A DNA stretch of 7,192 nt, from assembly GCA_023140595.1 (NCBI GenBank), contig JAGLLI010000069.1, positions 1 to 7,192 of the forward strand, read 5' to 3'. A program made the position numbers and the translations under genes. The notes beneath the pieces were generated by a model. The model had not been told where the DNA came from. It ran no database searches and was given only the letters and a program-made list of their open reading frames with translations. Every line of letters begins with the position of its first letter. Position 1 is the first letter of the stretch. Below, in pieces: positions 1 to 6,661 of the stretch. Source of the stretch: Candidatus Parcubacteria bacterium (GTDB taxonomy: Bacteria > Patescibacteriota > Patescibacteriia > Patescibacteriales > UBA12075).

Positions 1-473
1 GGCACTATCCTTATATCGTCAAAATAAATACTGCCTCTCAAGATCGCGTCTGAAACGGAGTTGGCCTGCAAAGAAATCTCCATAAAGCTGCCGGTCGGCG
101 TAAACTTTTCCGTCTTTGTTGTCCAGCCGTAAACGCTTTCGTCAGACTCAAAAACTTCATTCGCGCCTCCGGTTAAAACCACCTGCGCCTTGGCATCGTT
201 ATTGGTACTGCCTAAATGATAAGTGTTGACCATATAGCTTATGTAATAATCCTGCCCGACCTCAACCTGCGTGGAATTTGAAACAAGCCGCTGTCCCGCT
301 CCAAGCTTGAGTAATGACCTGCCCTCCATTGGATAAATAACTCCTGAAATTTCGGCCTCATAAGGATTGTTTATAATATAAGCGTAGTCGGGATCCCAAA
401 TAGTTCCGTCCAAATACCAATCAAGCGGATAATTGTCAGAATCATACATTTCAAAACTGCCGTTGCCAACATT
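1..473 (-). other. CBM4/9-like beta-sandwich module 4 (residues 2028-2184, at window edge)
   Basis: It opens with NVGNGSFE (2028-2035) and Y-P-L-D-W (2042-2046), the standard N-x-S-F-E ... P-x-W start. It carries the strand QDYYISYMVNT (about 2101-2111), a GWTTKTEKFTP strand, and closes with SIYFDDIRIV (2175-2184), the I-Y-F-D-D-I-x-I last strand. The module appears complete just as the window ends; there is no stop codon, so at least a little more protein lies to the left. Confidence 0.7.
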
Positions 474-3400
474 TGCCTCAGCGCCGACTTCTTGTATATC
501 GCCCAAATAATACTGATCCATTATGGCATAGCCTGATGTGTCTTGATCTTTGTTTATGTCAAAACTGTGAATGCCCGAATAATTGACAAATGACTGGCAC
601 TGGCCGCTTGAATTCATCTTAACGCAATTGCCCACGTTGTAGCATTTATGCTCGCCCGTTAACAAGTCTTCCATGGAACTCCTGCAGGCAAGCCACTCGG
701 CGCACACTCTGTCCGGCTGAACCTTAATAAGCTGATTCGCGTTGCGGTTCTCCAAGTCTCCCGCCTCCGGACTTGCTCCGTCCCCATCTTCAATAGTTAA
801 ATTAGCGTTAAATTCCAAGCCGGCAAAATCAGCGCCTTTTACGCTTCGTTCGTTAAGCAAAACGCATCCTTCTTCAAAATCAACAACGCCATTGCATGAA
901 GATCTGTCAAGGTCATAATTAATTTGATAGTCAATTATTGCTTTTTTTAATTCAACATCGCCCGATGCTGTATCCACCTCTATGGCGCAATCGGTGTTTG
1001 AATCAGAATAAATCAAAGCGCTTTTAACCTCTGTTAATGATAATTGCAAAGCAAAACTATTGCCGATATTTAATAAATTATTATTTTCATCCAAGCGGTA
1101 AATATCATTGGGGCAATCAATTGTTATATTCCCCGCGTTGTTTGATCCTGCTAATCTGTATAATGTATAGCTGTTTATATTGATATCCTGAACATTAACA
1201 ACCCATCCGTCAGGGATCCCGTTTGAATCATCGTCTTGGGAAAAATCATTATTAAATATTAAATTATTGGAAAATTTGCTTACAGGATCAATTAATTCGG
1301 AACAGCCGCTTTCGCTTGCAGGGCAAATGCCGATCCATCCGCCGCTTGGCTGATAAACTTGAAGTTCTTGCCCGCCATAACCGATTGTTTTAAATTCAGT
1401 CAGGCATTTATGGTCAACTTTATCTAAAACGCAAGAATTATAACACTTACCGTCCACGCAATCCATATTCTTTACACAGTCGTCATTTGAATCGCAAATA
1501 TTTCCATCGCCGGAGCAATCGCTTGATTCATGGCAAATTTCATTTTCAATCGGACCGATGTCGGGATCGTTAATTTCTCCGCTACTATCAGCATCGCATT
1601 TTTTTATCTGCTTTTTATACCAGCCTATTGAACTGACATCGCCATACGGTTGGATATATTCGCATACCTGATTGCCGGGATCTTTAAAATATTCCGTTCC
1701 ATCGCCGGCAAGCCAAATCTCGCATTGAACCGCGTCACTGCCGCAAAGAATGGTTTCATATTTATCAGGATTATTTTTTAAAAATACATCGCTATATTTA
1801 ACCTGATTTTCATAAGTATAAGGTTCACCCAATCGCTCACAACCTTTATCAGCGGAATAGCATTGCTTGTCTCTATCATACACCGCGAAAACAAATTTAT
1901 CCCTTGAAATGCTAATTGTCGGGGAAACATCTGTCGGGGCCAATGGCAAATCAGCGCCATCAAATTCACTGTAATTATATGTATTAATCATTAATTCGCA
2001 TCCCACCGCGCTTTCATGGCAAAGTTTGCTGAATTGCCGCAAATTATGAATTTCGCCTTGGGTGTTCCGATAGGCTTCACAGCCCAAATTATAATATCTA
2101 TCCTGAATTATATCTGATACGTCATACATGCAAGCGTCAATGTTCCAAGAATTTTTAATTAAATAATATCTGTCAATAATTTCAATCAAACGAATATTAT
2201 CTATATAAAATTCACTATCGGCTTGAATGATTATTTTTTCTTCATCGCTAATTATATAATCCAGAGCGGCGTTATTTAAAGAAGTGAGATTAAAATTATA
2301 AAATTTCCACTCAGCGCTTAATTCATAATTACTCGCGTCTCCAAGCTCAAATTCAATATCAGCATTATCAACTCCAAATCCTATTCCGGTAAACGCGCCA
2401 GCGCCAGCGGACTTGGCGATAAAACTTATATAATATGATTTATCTAATTCCAGCGCGGAGCCTAATGTCTTAAAAATTTTATTGTCAGCGCCTGAGACAT
2501 GCAAAGAATGCCCACCGACCATTAATGCCTCGCTTGACGGATTTAACGCGATTGGCAAATCTCCTTGCCAATTTTCATTAGTTCCTGATTCAATATCATC
2601 ATTTAAAACAAATCGCATATTATTGCCGCTGCTTCCTGAATATTCACGGCATCCGGCCTGGCTGGCTGAACATTTTTTACCTTCTCCCGGAACAGCGCTA
2701 TATAAGCATCGCCCATGCTGGGAATTCCATAATCCGCCATTCTTGCAAAAAATCGCTTCGCCTGAATCAAACACGCAAACTTTTGCATTGCTTTGGTTTT
2801 CGCAGTCTATTGCCGCACAACCGCTTTCACAATCAAAGTCGCCGTTACATTCTTCCTCGCATAAAGAAACGGCCTCAGCTTCATTTTCAATTATATTATT
2901 TTCGGTGCGGCGATACGGATGGCAATTATCAGAACAGCTGATTGTGCGGGTATATAAATGATAAGTGATTTCACCGTTTTTATTATAAAATTCCCTGCAG
3001 TCCGAATTATAATCCGGATCAGTCGCTTGCTTATTATATATCTCTTTACTGCATTCACTCGCGTCATCTCTGGTTGTTTGCGGACCGTAATCGCTTGCGA
3101 TACCGTCTTTTTCAAGATTATAAACGCGCAATTGATAACCGGTTTCACTTGAACCCTCCCATGTATAAAATTCCGCGCAAGACTCATCAGGCTTGCGGCA
3201 TTGCCTTAATTCCGAGTAATACTCGCGCGCTTCGGCGCCTAAGCCCAATTCATCCAAATTGGTAAATTCATCGCAGCCCACGGCAGATGCTCCGCATTTT
3301 TCCGCTGACACCGGCACGAAATATTGCGGCTTTAACGAATCAAAAGCGGTCTGCGTTTGAAAATATTCATTATAACCGACGCATTCATCAGGACAATAAT

Positions 3401-6400
3401 CATCAGCCGCGGCCTTTCCGGCTATGCTCATTTTATCTTTAACGGCCGTATACATATCACAACCGACTTCATCGGCGTTGCACAAACGAATAAAATTATC
3501 GCATTCAGGAGAACCTATTCCGGCTGCTGATTCATGGACAATATAAACATCGCTAATCTGCGCTAAAGCGTCATCAGCTGGTCCATCCTGACAATTATCT
3601 GCCACCGAATGACCTGTTAATTGCATTGATATTGTAATAGTCTGTCCGGCAAAAGCGGAAATATCATAATTTATTGCTCCGGCATCATAATCGGTTAAAT
3701 TATCAACACTAAGTCCTGACGGTTCCCATGATTCAATAACAGCTAAAACACTGTTGCCTGTGACATCTCTTATTTCTAAATAATAAGCATCAGAGATATC
3801 AGGCGGACCGACATGTAAATCAAAGCTTCTCATTTTAACATTGCGCCAAAGATGCAAAGCGGTTGCGCTGTCAGGAACATTAATTGGATCTGAAATAAGC
3901 ATTCCGTCATAATCATTATTGCTAAGCCCATCTAAATTTGGCGCGTCTTCGCCAAAACCCCAAGTATTCGGACCAAGTCCCAATTCCCAATCGCCTCCAT
4001 TGGCTACTAAATAAGCGCCGCTTGGATTATCAACTCGCGTGCCTTCCGGTCCTGAGCCCGGCGGATTTCCACACAACCCCAATACAGGATCAATTGATTC
4101 TTGAAAAATCCAATTTGTAATCTGCATAAACGACATTACCGATTCTGATCCTGAACAATTTAAATAACCCGGGGCTAATTTTTGATAAACCACATTGCTT
4201 TCTTGATAATCTTTATACTTAGTAGCCCTTTCATTAAACTCCAATTGTACGGCGTCAATTAAACAATTAACCCCTTGATTTTCTATGCTGACAAATATTT
4301 GATCGCAAGGCACGTTAATTGACGGAATATGCGAGACTTCAAAACGTTGCCAATTACTAAAAGTATCTATTGTTTTTTCGCTCATCTCCAAAGCGCCCCC
4401 TTCCATTCCGATGCCGGCTTCTATTTTTACGTCTATTCCGCAATTTTTCATATAAAGAGAAAATGCAATTGGCATTTCACTGAAATCCAATCCGTTAATA
4501 TCATCAGGAATGGGAAATTGCTTATTCGTTAAATTATCAGCCCCGATAGCGGCGCTCCATCTGCCATCATACCCGTCTTCCGCTCTTGTCCATTCACCAT
4601 CGTCTGATTCAAAACTGGAATTATTTATCAAATTGGTTCCAAGGCCTTTTTTAACCCGTATAAACTCATCGCATCCCTCCATGCTTTCATCGCATTCTTC
4701 CGCGTCTCCGTCCAAATATATTTTATCGCCATTAAACGCATTGCAATCATATTCATTGTTTAAAAAATTATAATCTTGGCAATATTCTTTGCATCCGGCG
4801 TTATCCGCGTCGCACCCTTCATAATTAAGCGTATTTTTCAAATAAGAAACAGACTGTCCGTCTTGTTTTTTAAATGTCTGGCAAGTACTAAATTCCGAAT
4901 CACAGGATTCGCCGTTAAAATCCCATTTTCGCCTTTCTTTGGTGCAATAACCATAAAATTCGCAAGAACCGTCATCTTTTTCTTTTATGCAAGATTGTTC
5001 ATCCGCGCAATAATTATCATTGCGCACAATTTCCAATGAGCTATCCTTGTCTTTGCCCATAATTTTTTCCGCAATAATTTCAGGACCAGGACCTTCTTTT
5101 TTGCAATAATTCAAAGGCGCCTTTAAAGCCCATGTCGGATCAACCAACCCTTTGCACCAATTGGCAAAATACCCGTCATACTCATCGCCGCTGCTAAAAC
5201 ACGCAACCATATCGCCTAAATCTTTTGTCCCATCAATGTTTCCAAGATTGTCCTTGATATATTCCGCCGCCAACTCCCAGCCTACCGGAATAATCCTGAA
5301 TTTTCGTAAAATCAACATGGAGCGATGAGGATAGCCTCCATTATACACCGGCTCAATCCCGTCAGAATTAAAACCAAATGTCCATTCAGAATTTAAATAG
5401 CCTTTTTCAATTGCGTCGCCAACGCTGACTTTTTCCGCAATCGCCTCCCGAAATTTATCCGTAATTACGCAATGAGTCGGTCCGGCTTTTTGCGGATCAG
5501 GGCAAGAAGTCAACTCTCCTAAAATTTCATAATCGCCGCGAACATCAAAAACAGGTTCATTTAAAGTAGCAAACCGAGTTTCAGCGCCTCTCGCGCCCTC
5601 GCTATAAGGATTAGATTCGTAGCCGGTAAACCCGCCCCAGTCGCCTTGATAACTGTTATCTGGAAAATTATCAACCAAACCGTCTTTAAACAATTTAGTC
5701 ATTAATTTTCCAATTAAAGTATTAACAAATATATCAAATGAATCCGCAAGTATATCGCCGGTAAACACTTTCTCTTTACCTGTAGATTCATCTATCACCT
5801 TTTTGGCTCTAAGACCGACAACTTCTGCTGGAGTTTTTATAAATTTGCTTATTGGATCTGTTACAGGCTTAAAAGTGTCCTTCATCCATTCATTTGCCGC
5901 TCTTTCTCTTTCGTCAGCCACTTTATCAACCATTTTACTTTGCAAAGACAAGGCGGTTCCCAAATCGTTTTGTCTGGGGTCAAACATAGTCTGAAAACGA
6001 TTTAAAAAATTTGGGTCATTCAAAGTTTCTTCCCAATTTTCTTTCATCTCAGTAAATGTGCAATCAGGGTCATTTGGACGACTACTCCTATATATACCCA
6101 AGCCAACTTTAAATTTTATTTTTGGATCTAATTCACAAACATCAAAATTATATCCCTTGCCAAATGCTTCTAAAAAATCTCCGGCAGCTAAATCAACCGC
6201 GTTAGTTAAAAAATCCCCAAAATTATCAGTCTGGAACATAGGTGCTTGTCCTTTGTCGCCGGTAGCCAAATAAGTAGCTGAATCATAAGCAAAACGATTT
6301 AAAAAATTCCCCAATGCCGCTTTCCATGCAATAGCGCCCGCAGAATCTTTTGCCCATTTTTCAGCTGTCTCATAAACATCAACTGCCCAGTCTTTCATAT

Positions 6401-6554
6401 TTTGAATCATGCTGTCTCCAGTTGCCGCTGTTCCCTTTGCATCTGTGGTCATTACCTCCTGTGCCCATACATTAACGGTATTAAACAACGTAGAAAATGA
6501 AATTAAAAAAATTAAAAAAATAATAATAATTTTTCTTATTTTAATTTTTTTCAT
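1..6554 (-). CDS. Giant secreted Cys-rich mosaic protein with CBM-like modules (C-terminus beyond left edge)
   Basis: I read this frame codon by codon: 2,184 codons without a stop, open at the left edge. The ATG at 6554 is the only usual start; upstream the frame has no ATG, GTG or TTG before a TAG at 6608-6606, and the start gives a good signal peptide. Order of parts: signal peptide (1-31), helical Cys-poor region (32-304), mixed globular region (305-504), first Cys-rich region (505-640), CBM-like module (641-773), MAM-like jelly roll (845-1006), Cys-rich core (1007-1310), CBM-like (1311-1458), Cys-rich (1459-1762), CBM-like (1763-1890), Cys-rich (1891-2027), CBM-like (2028-2184). I count about 77 cysteines, nearly all after residue 350. 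No catalytic motif is recognised. From memory it resembles a family of very large uncharacterised Parcubacteria proteins. The domain content suggests an exported surface protein, perhaps adhesive; function is unknown. No Shine-Dalgarno sequence precedes the start. Confidence 0.93.
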   Translation of the reverse strand, partial: MKKIKIRKIIIIFLIFLISFSTLFNTVNVWAQEVMTTDAKGTAATGDSMIQNMKDWAVDVYETAEKWAKDSAGAIAWKAALGNFLNRFAYDSATYLATGDKGQAPMFQTDNFGDFLTNAVDLAAGDFLEAFGKGYNFDVCELDPKIKFKVGLGIYRSSRPNDPDCTFTEMKENWEETLNDPNFLNRFQTMFDPRQNDLGTALSLQSKMVDKVADERERAANEWMKDTFKPVTDPISKFIKTPAEVVGLRAKKVIDESTGKEKVFTGDILADSFDIFVNTLIGKLMTKLFKDGLVDNFPDNSYQGDWGGFTGYESNPYSEGARGAETRFATLNEPVFDVRGDYEILGELTSCPDPQKAGPTHCVITDKFREAIAEKVSVGDAIEKGYLNSEWTFGFNSDGIEPVYNGGYPHRSMLILRKFRIIPVGWELAAEYIKDNLGNIDGTKDLGDMVACFSSGDEYDGYFANWCKGLVDPTWALKAPLNYCKKEGPGPEIIAEKIMGKDKDSSLEIVRNDNYCADEQSCIKEKDDGSCEFYGYCTKERRKWDFNGESCDSEFSTCQTFKKQDGQSVSYLKNTLNYEGCDADNAGCKEYCQDYNFLNNEYDCNAFNGDKIYLDGDAEECDESMEGCDEFIRVKKGLGTNLINNSSFESDDGEWTRAEDGYDGRWSAAIGADNLTNKQFPIPDDINGLDFSEMPIAFSLYMKNCGIDVKIEAGIGMEGGALEMSEKTIDTFSNWQRFEVSHIPSINVPCDQIFVSIENQGVNCLIDAVQLEFNERATKYKDYQESNVVYQKLAPGYLNCSGSESVMSFMQITNWIFQESIDPVLGLCGNPPGSGPEGTRVDNPSGAYLVANGGDWELGLGPNTWGFGEDAPNLDGLSNNDYDGMLISDPINVPDSATALHLWRNVKMRSFDLHVGPPDISDAYYLEIRDVTGNSVLAVIESWEPSGLSVDNLTDYDAGAINYDISAFAGQTITISMQLTGHSVADNCQDGPADDALAQISDVYIVHESAAGIGSPECDNFIRLCNADEVGCDMYTAVKDKMSIAGKAAADDYCPDECVGYNEYFQTQTAFDSLKPQYFVPVSAEKCGASAVGCDEFTNLDELGLGAEAREYYSELRQCRKPDESCAEFYTWEGSSETGYQLRVYNLEKDGIASDYGPQTTRDDASECSKEIYNKQATDPDYNSDCREFYNKNGEITYHLYTRTISCSDNCHPYRRTENNIIENEAEAVSLCEEECNGDFDCESGCAAIDCENQSNAKVCVFDSGEAIFCKNGGLWNSQHGRCLYSAVPGEGKKCSASQAGCREYSGSSGNNMRFVLNDDIESGTNENWQGDLPIALNPSSEALMVGGHSLHVSGADNKIFKTLGSALELDKSYYISFIAKSAGAGAFTGIGFGVDNADIEFELGDASNYELSAEWKFYNFNLTSLNNAALDYIISDEEKIIIQADSEFYIDNIRLIEIIDRYYLIKNSWNIDACMYDVSDIIQDRYYNLGCEAYRNTQGEIHNLRQFSKLCHESAVGCELMINTYNYSEFDGADLPLAPTDVSPTISISRDKFVFAVYDRDKQCYSADKGCERLGEPYTYENQVKYSDVFLKNNPDKYETILCGSDAVQCEIWLAGDGTEYFKDPGNQVCEYIQPYGDVSSIGWYKKQIKKCDADSSGEINDPDIGPIENEICHESSDCSGDGNICDSNDDCVKNMDCVDGKCYNSCVLDKVDHKCLTEFKTIGYGGQELQVYQPSGGWIGICPASESGCSELIDPVSKFSNNLIFNNDFSQDDDSNGIPDGWVVNVQDININSYTLYRLAGSNNAGNITIDCPNDIYRLDENNNLLNIGNSFALQLSLTEVKSALIYSDSNTDCAIEVDTASGDVELKKAIIDYQINYDLDRSSCNGVVDFEEGCVLLNERSVKGADFAGLEFNANLTIEDGDGASPEAGDLENRNANQLIKVQPDRVCAEWLACRSSMEDLLTGEHKCYNVGNCVKMNSSGQCQSFVNYSGIHSFDINKDQDTSGYAIMDQYYLGDIQEVGAEANVGNGSFEMYDSDNYPLDWYLDGTIWDPDYAYIINNPYEAEISGVIYPMEGRSLLKLGAGQRLVSNSTQVEVGQDYYISYMVNTYHLGSTNNDAKAQVVLTGGANEVFESDESVYGWTTKTEKFTPTGSFMEISLQANSVSDAILRGSIYFDDIRIV
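474..884 (-). other. Third Cys-rich region of the giant protein (residues 1891-2027)
   Basis: The main feature is a seven-cysteine stretch formed by C1897, C1951, C1957, C1971, C1977 and C1986 together with the adjacent C1887. It includes VCAEWLACRSS (1950-1960), then K-C-Y-N-V-G-N-C (1970-1977) and Q-C-Q-S-F (1985-1989). The spacing differs from the C-x6-C loop (C-x5-C, C-x5-C, C-x8-C), so this is a different small disulfide unit. After C1986 the remaining 198 visible residues have no cysteine. Confidence 0.5.
885..1268 (-). other. CBM-like module 3, atypical (residues 1763-1890)
   Basis: The start is very typical: NNLIFNNDF (1763-1771), then D-D-D-S-N-G-I-P-D-G-W (1774-1784), an acidic loop seen in many CBM_4_9 or TSP3-flanked modules that suggests calcium binding. 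A strand NSFALQLSL follows near 1831-1839. The usual closing strand with I-D-x-I-x-L is not evident, and C1814 and C1856 lie inside. It may be a diverged or shortened version of the fold. Confidence 0.5.
1269..2180 (-). other. Second Cys-rich region, with an eight-Cys cluster (residues 1459-1762)
   Basis: It holds C1475 and C1492, then four C-x6-C loops at 1512-1519, 1565-1572, 1604-1611 and 1744-1751. Between them, C1674 to C1717 is a compact cluster of eight cysteines in 44 residues (C1674, 1680, 1687, 1693, 1699, 1704, 1708, 1717), preceded by an acidic, possibly calcium-binding stretch CDADSSGEINDPD (1653-1665). The cluster looks like a small knottin- or EB-like disulfide domain. The last loop leads through a short linker into CBM-like module 3. 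Confidence 0.55.
2181..2624 (-). other. CBM4/9-like beta-sandwich module 2 (residues 1311-1458)
   Basis: This is the cleanest of the jelly-roll modules and has no cysteine. It begins near 1311 with a degenerate start strand (FVLNDDIESG, 1315-1324) and W1329. Strand SYYISFIAKS follows near 1411-1420, the hallmark Y-x-I-S-F-x-A-K strand of CBM_4_9 domains, then EWKFYNFNLTS, and the closing strand FYIDNIRLIE (1449-1458). A C-x6-C loop (1295-1302) ends nine residues before it. Confidence 0.7.
2625..3536 (-). other. Central Cys-rich core of the giant protein (residues 1007-1310)
   Basis: About 23 cysteines occur in 300 residues. Four copies of the C-x6-C loop lie at 1025-1032, 1087-1094, 1119-1126 and 1295-1302. 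Between them are C1054/C1058 (C-P-D-E-C), C1168, C1186, C1207/C1211 and a dense cluster from C1232 to C1283. Aromatic-rich strands occur at CAEFYTWEG (1126-1134) and near 1186-1203. Of the whole protein this stretch most strongly recalls, from memory, sequences in other Parcubacteria giant proteins, so it may be the conserved core. I recognise no named Pfam-type domain. Confidence 0.55.
3537..4022 (-). other. MAM / immune-inhibitor-A-like jelly-roll module (residues 845-1006)
   Basis: The run DWELGLGPNTWGFG (855-868), then an L-D-G-x(6)-D-Y-D-G stretch, an I-S-D-P-I-N-V-P strand, a strand ending L-H-L-W (901-903), and finally D-I-S-A-F-A-G-Q-T-I-T-I-S follows the pattern of the beta-sandwich at the C-terminus of immune inhibitor A peptidases and MAM-like domains. 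Those domains read roughly W-E-x-G, N-x-W-G, S-P-x-I-D-L, then D-L-S-x-Y-A-G-Q. The only cysteine is C988. No peptidase motif accompanies it, so this is a binding or spacer module. The family match is from pattern memory. Confidence 0.55.
4236..4634 (-). other. CBM4/9-like beta-sandwich module 1 (residues 641-773)
   Basis: The module opens with NLINNSSFE (641-649) and a Trp at 655, the typical start of CBM_4_9-type carbohydrate-binding jelly rolls (N-L-x-N-x-S-F-E ... W). It closes with LIDAVQLEF (765-773), matching the usual last strand with its Asp in I-D-x-V-x-L. A strand with NWQRFEV lies in the middle, as is common before the penultimate strands. C705, C750 and C764 are unusual additions. 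Sugar binding is known for some members of this fold but is not shown here; the module could be purely structural. Confidence 0.65.
4635..5042 (-). other. First Cys-rich region of the giant protein (residues 505-640)
   Basis: Fourteen cysteines lie in about 115 residues: C516, C522, C531, C537, C551, C558, C581, C588, C592, C604, C621 and C628 among others nearby, close spacing typical of extracellular disulfide-bonded folds. It contains the first three copies of the loop C-x6-C-x2-[aromatic/aliphatic], at 551-558, 581-588 and 621-628. The last one (ending GCDEF) runs through a short basic linker straight into the first CBM-like module at 641. My explicit list names twelve cysteines; treat the larger number as an upper bound. 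Confidence 0.6.
5043..5642 (-). other. Mixed globular region of the giant protein (residues 305-504)
   Basis: This stretch joins the helical N-terminus to the Cys-rich part. It starts with a Gly/Tyr/Asn-rich segment (305-320), then a region with C351 and C362 about eleven residues apart. A compact, well-ordered-looking segment follows, with YPHRSMLILRKFRIIPVGWE at about 408-427, then C452, C467 and C484. The hydrophobic pattern suggests a folded domain. I do not recognise a named family and see no active-site signature. Confidence 0.45.
5643..6461 (-). other. N-terminal helical, Cys-poor region of the giant protein (residues 32-304)
   Basis: After the signal peptide come about 270 residues that look mainly alpha-helical and hold only two cysteines (C140 and C165), which could pair. 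Landmarks are DWAVDVYETAEKWAKD near 52-67, a Trp/Phe-containing amphipathic stretch near 77-85, and NFLNRFQTMFDPRQND near 182-197. A charged helix rich in Lys, Asp, Glu and Arg follows near 207-224. Its composition differs sharply from the Asp/Cys-rich remainder, so it is probably a separate functional unit, for example an anchor or partner-binding part. From memory, similar N-termini occur in other large CPR proteins. I cannot assign a named domain. Confidence 0.55.
6462..6554 (-). other. Signal peptide of the giant protein
   Basis: Residues 1-31 form a classic Sec signal. The basic start MKKIKIRK is followed by a very hydrophobic stretch of Ile, Phe and Leu (about residues 9-20), then a polar region ending V-W-A at 29-31. 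This fits cleavage by signal peptidase I before Q32. No Cys follows the site, so it is not a lipobox. The DNA here is very AT-rich, with four consecutive ATT codons and A-runs, so it is the part of the gene most prone to sequencing indels. Confidence 0.88.
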
Positions 6555-6584
6555 GTATTTAAAAATTAATAATTTGTTGATTAA

Positions 6585-6605
6585 GAACAGGGCAGTGCCC
6601 TGTTC
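6585..6605. repeat. Perfect hairpin, REP-like palindrome
   Basis: Arms GAACAGGGCA (6585-6594) and TGCCCTGTTC (6596-6605) are exact reverse complements around one central base. On the minus strand the element is preceded by GTAG (6609-6606), giving a GTAGGAACAGGG-type left end. Palindromes beginning GTAG followed by a G/C-rich arm are typical of REP elements mobilised by REP-associated (RAYT, Y1/IS200-like) transposases. It is much more GC-rich than its surroundings. There is no T-run after it on either strand, so it is a poor intrinsic terminator. It could also act as an mRNA-stabilising stem in the leader of the giant gene. Confidence 0.6.
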
Positions 6606-6631
6606 CTACGAATAACAAATCTCTCTTTTAA

Positions 6632-6661
6632 TATACTGGTCAGTATAATACCTGCTGGTAT
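6632..6661. promoter_or_regulatory. Pair of small AT-rich palindromes, possible operator
   Basis: TATACTG (6632-6638) and CAGTATA (6641-6647) form a palindrome around GT. Directly next to it ATACC (6648-6652) pairs with GGTAT (6657-6661) around TGCT. The octamer GTATAATA occurs twice, at 6643-6650 and 6658-6665. Two adjoining dyads upstream of a gene suggest a dimeric regulator's binding site, but no regulator is in view and short AT-rich dyads arise easily by chance. Confidence 0.3.

Noticed and set aside
2482..2961. Plus-strand open frame of 159 codons, and other plus-strand frames of 60-90 codons across the window
   Set aside because: All lie opposite the continuous giant frame. Their products have no domain-like pattern, and they are explained by the lack of stops on the strand opposite a biased coding sequence.
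2891..3187. Minus-strand frame of 98 codons inside the giant gene, in another frame
   Set aside because: The giant frame is intact through here with consistent Cys spacing. The alternative product is a low-complexity Ile/Arg/Lys-rich sequence, so it is a shadow.
1..6554. Recoded TGA (genetic code 25) or a hidden frameshift
   Set aside because: No TGA, TAA or TAG occurs in frame over 2,184 codons, and domain motifs stay in one frame from end to end, so the standard bacterial code and one intact gene explain it.
6585..6605. Hairpin as a Rho-independent terminator of the upstream gene
   Set aside because: No run of T follows the stem on the minus strand (TTAATC instead), and it lies about 70 bases past the stop codon. 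A REP-like element fits better.
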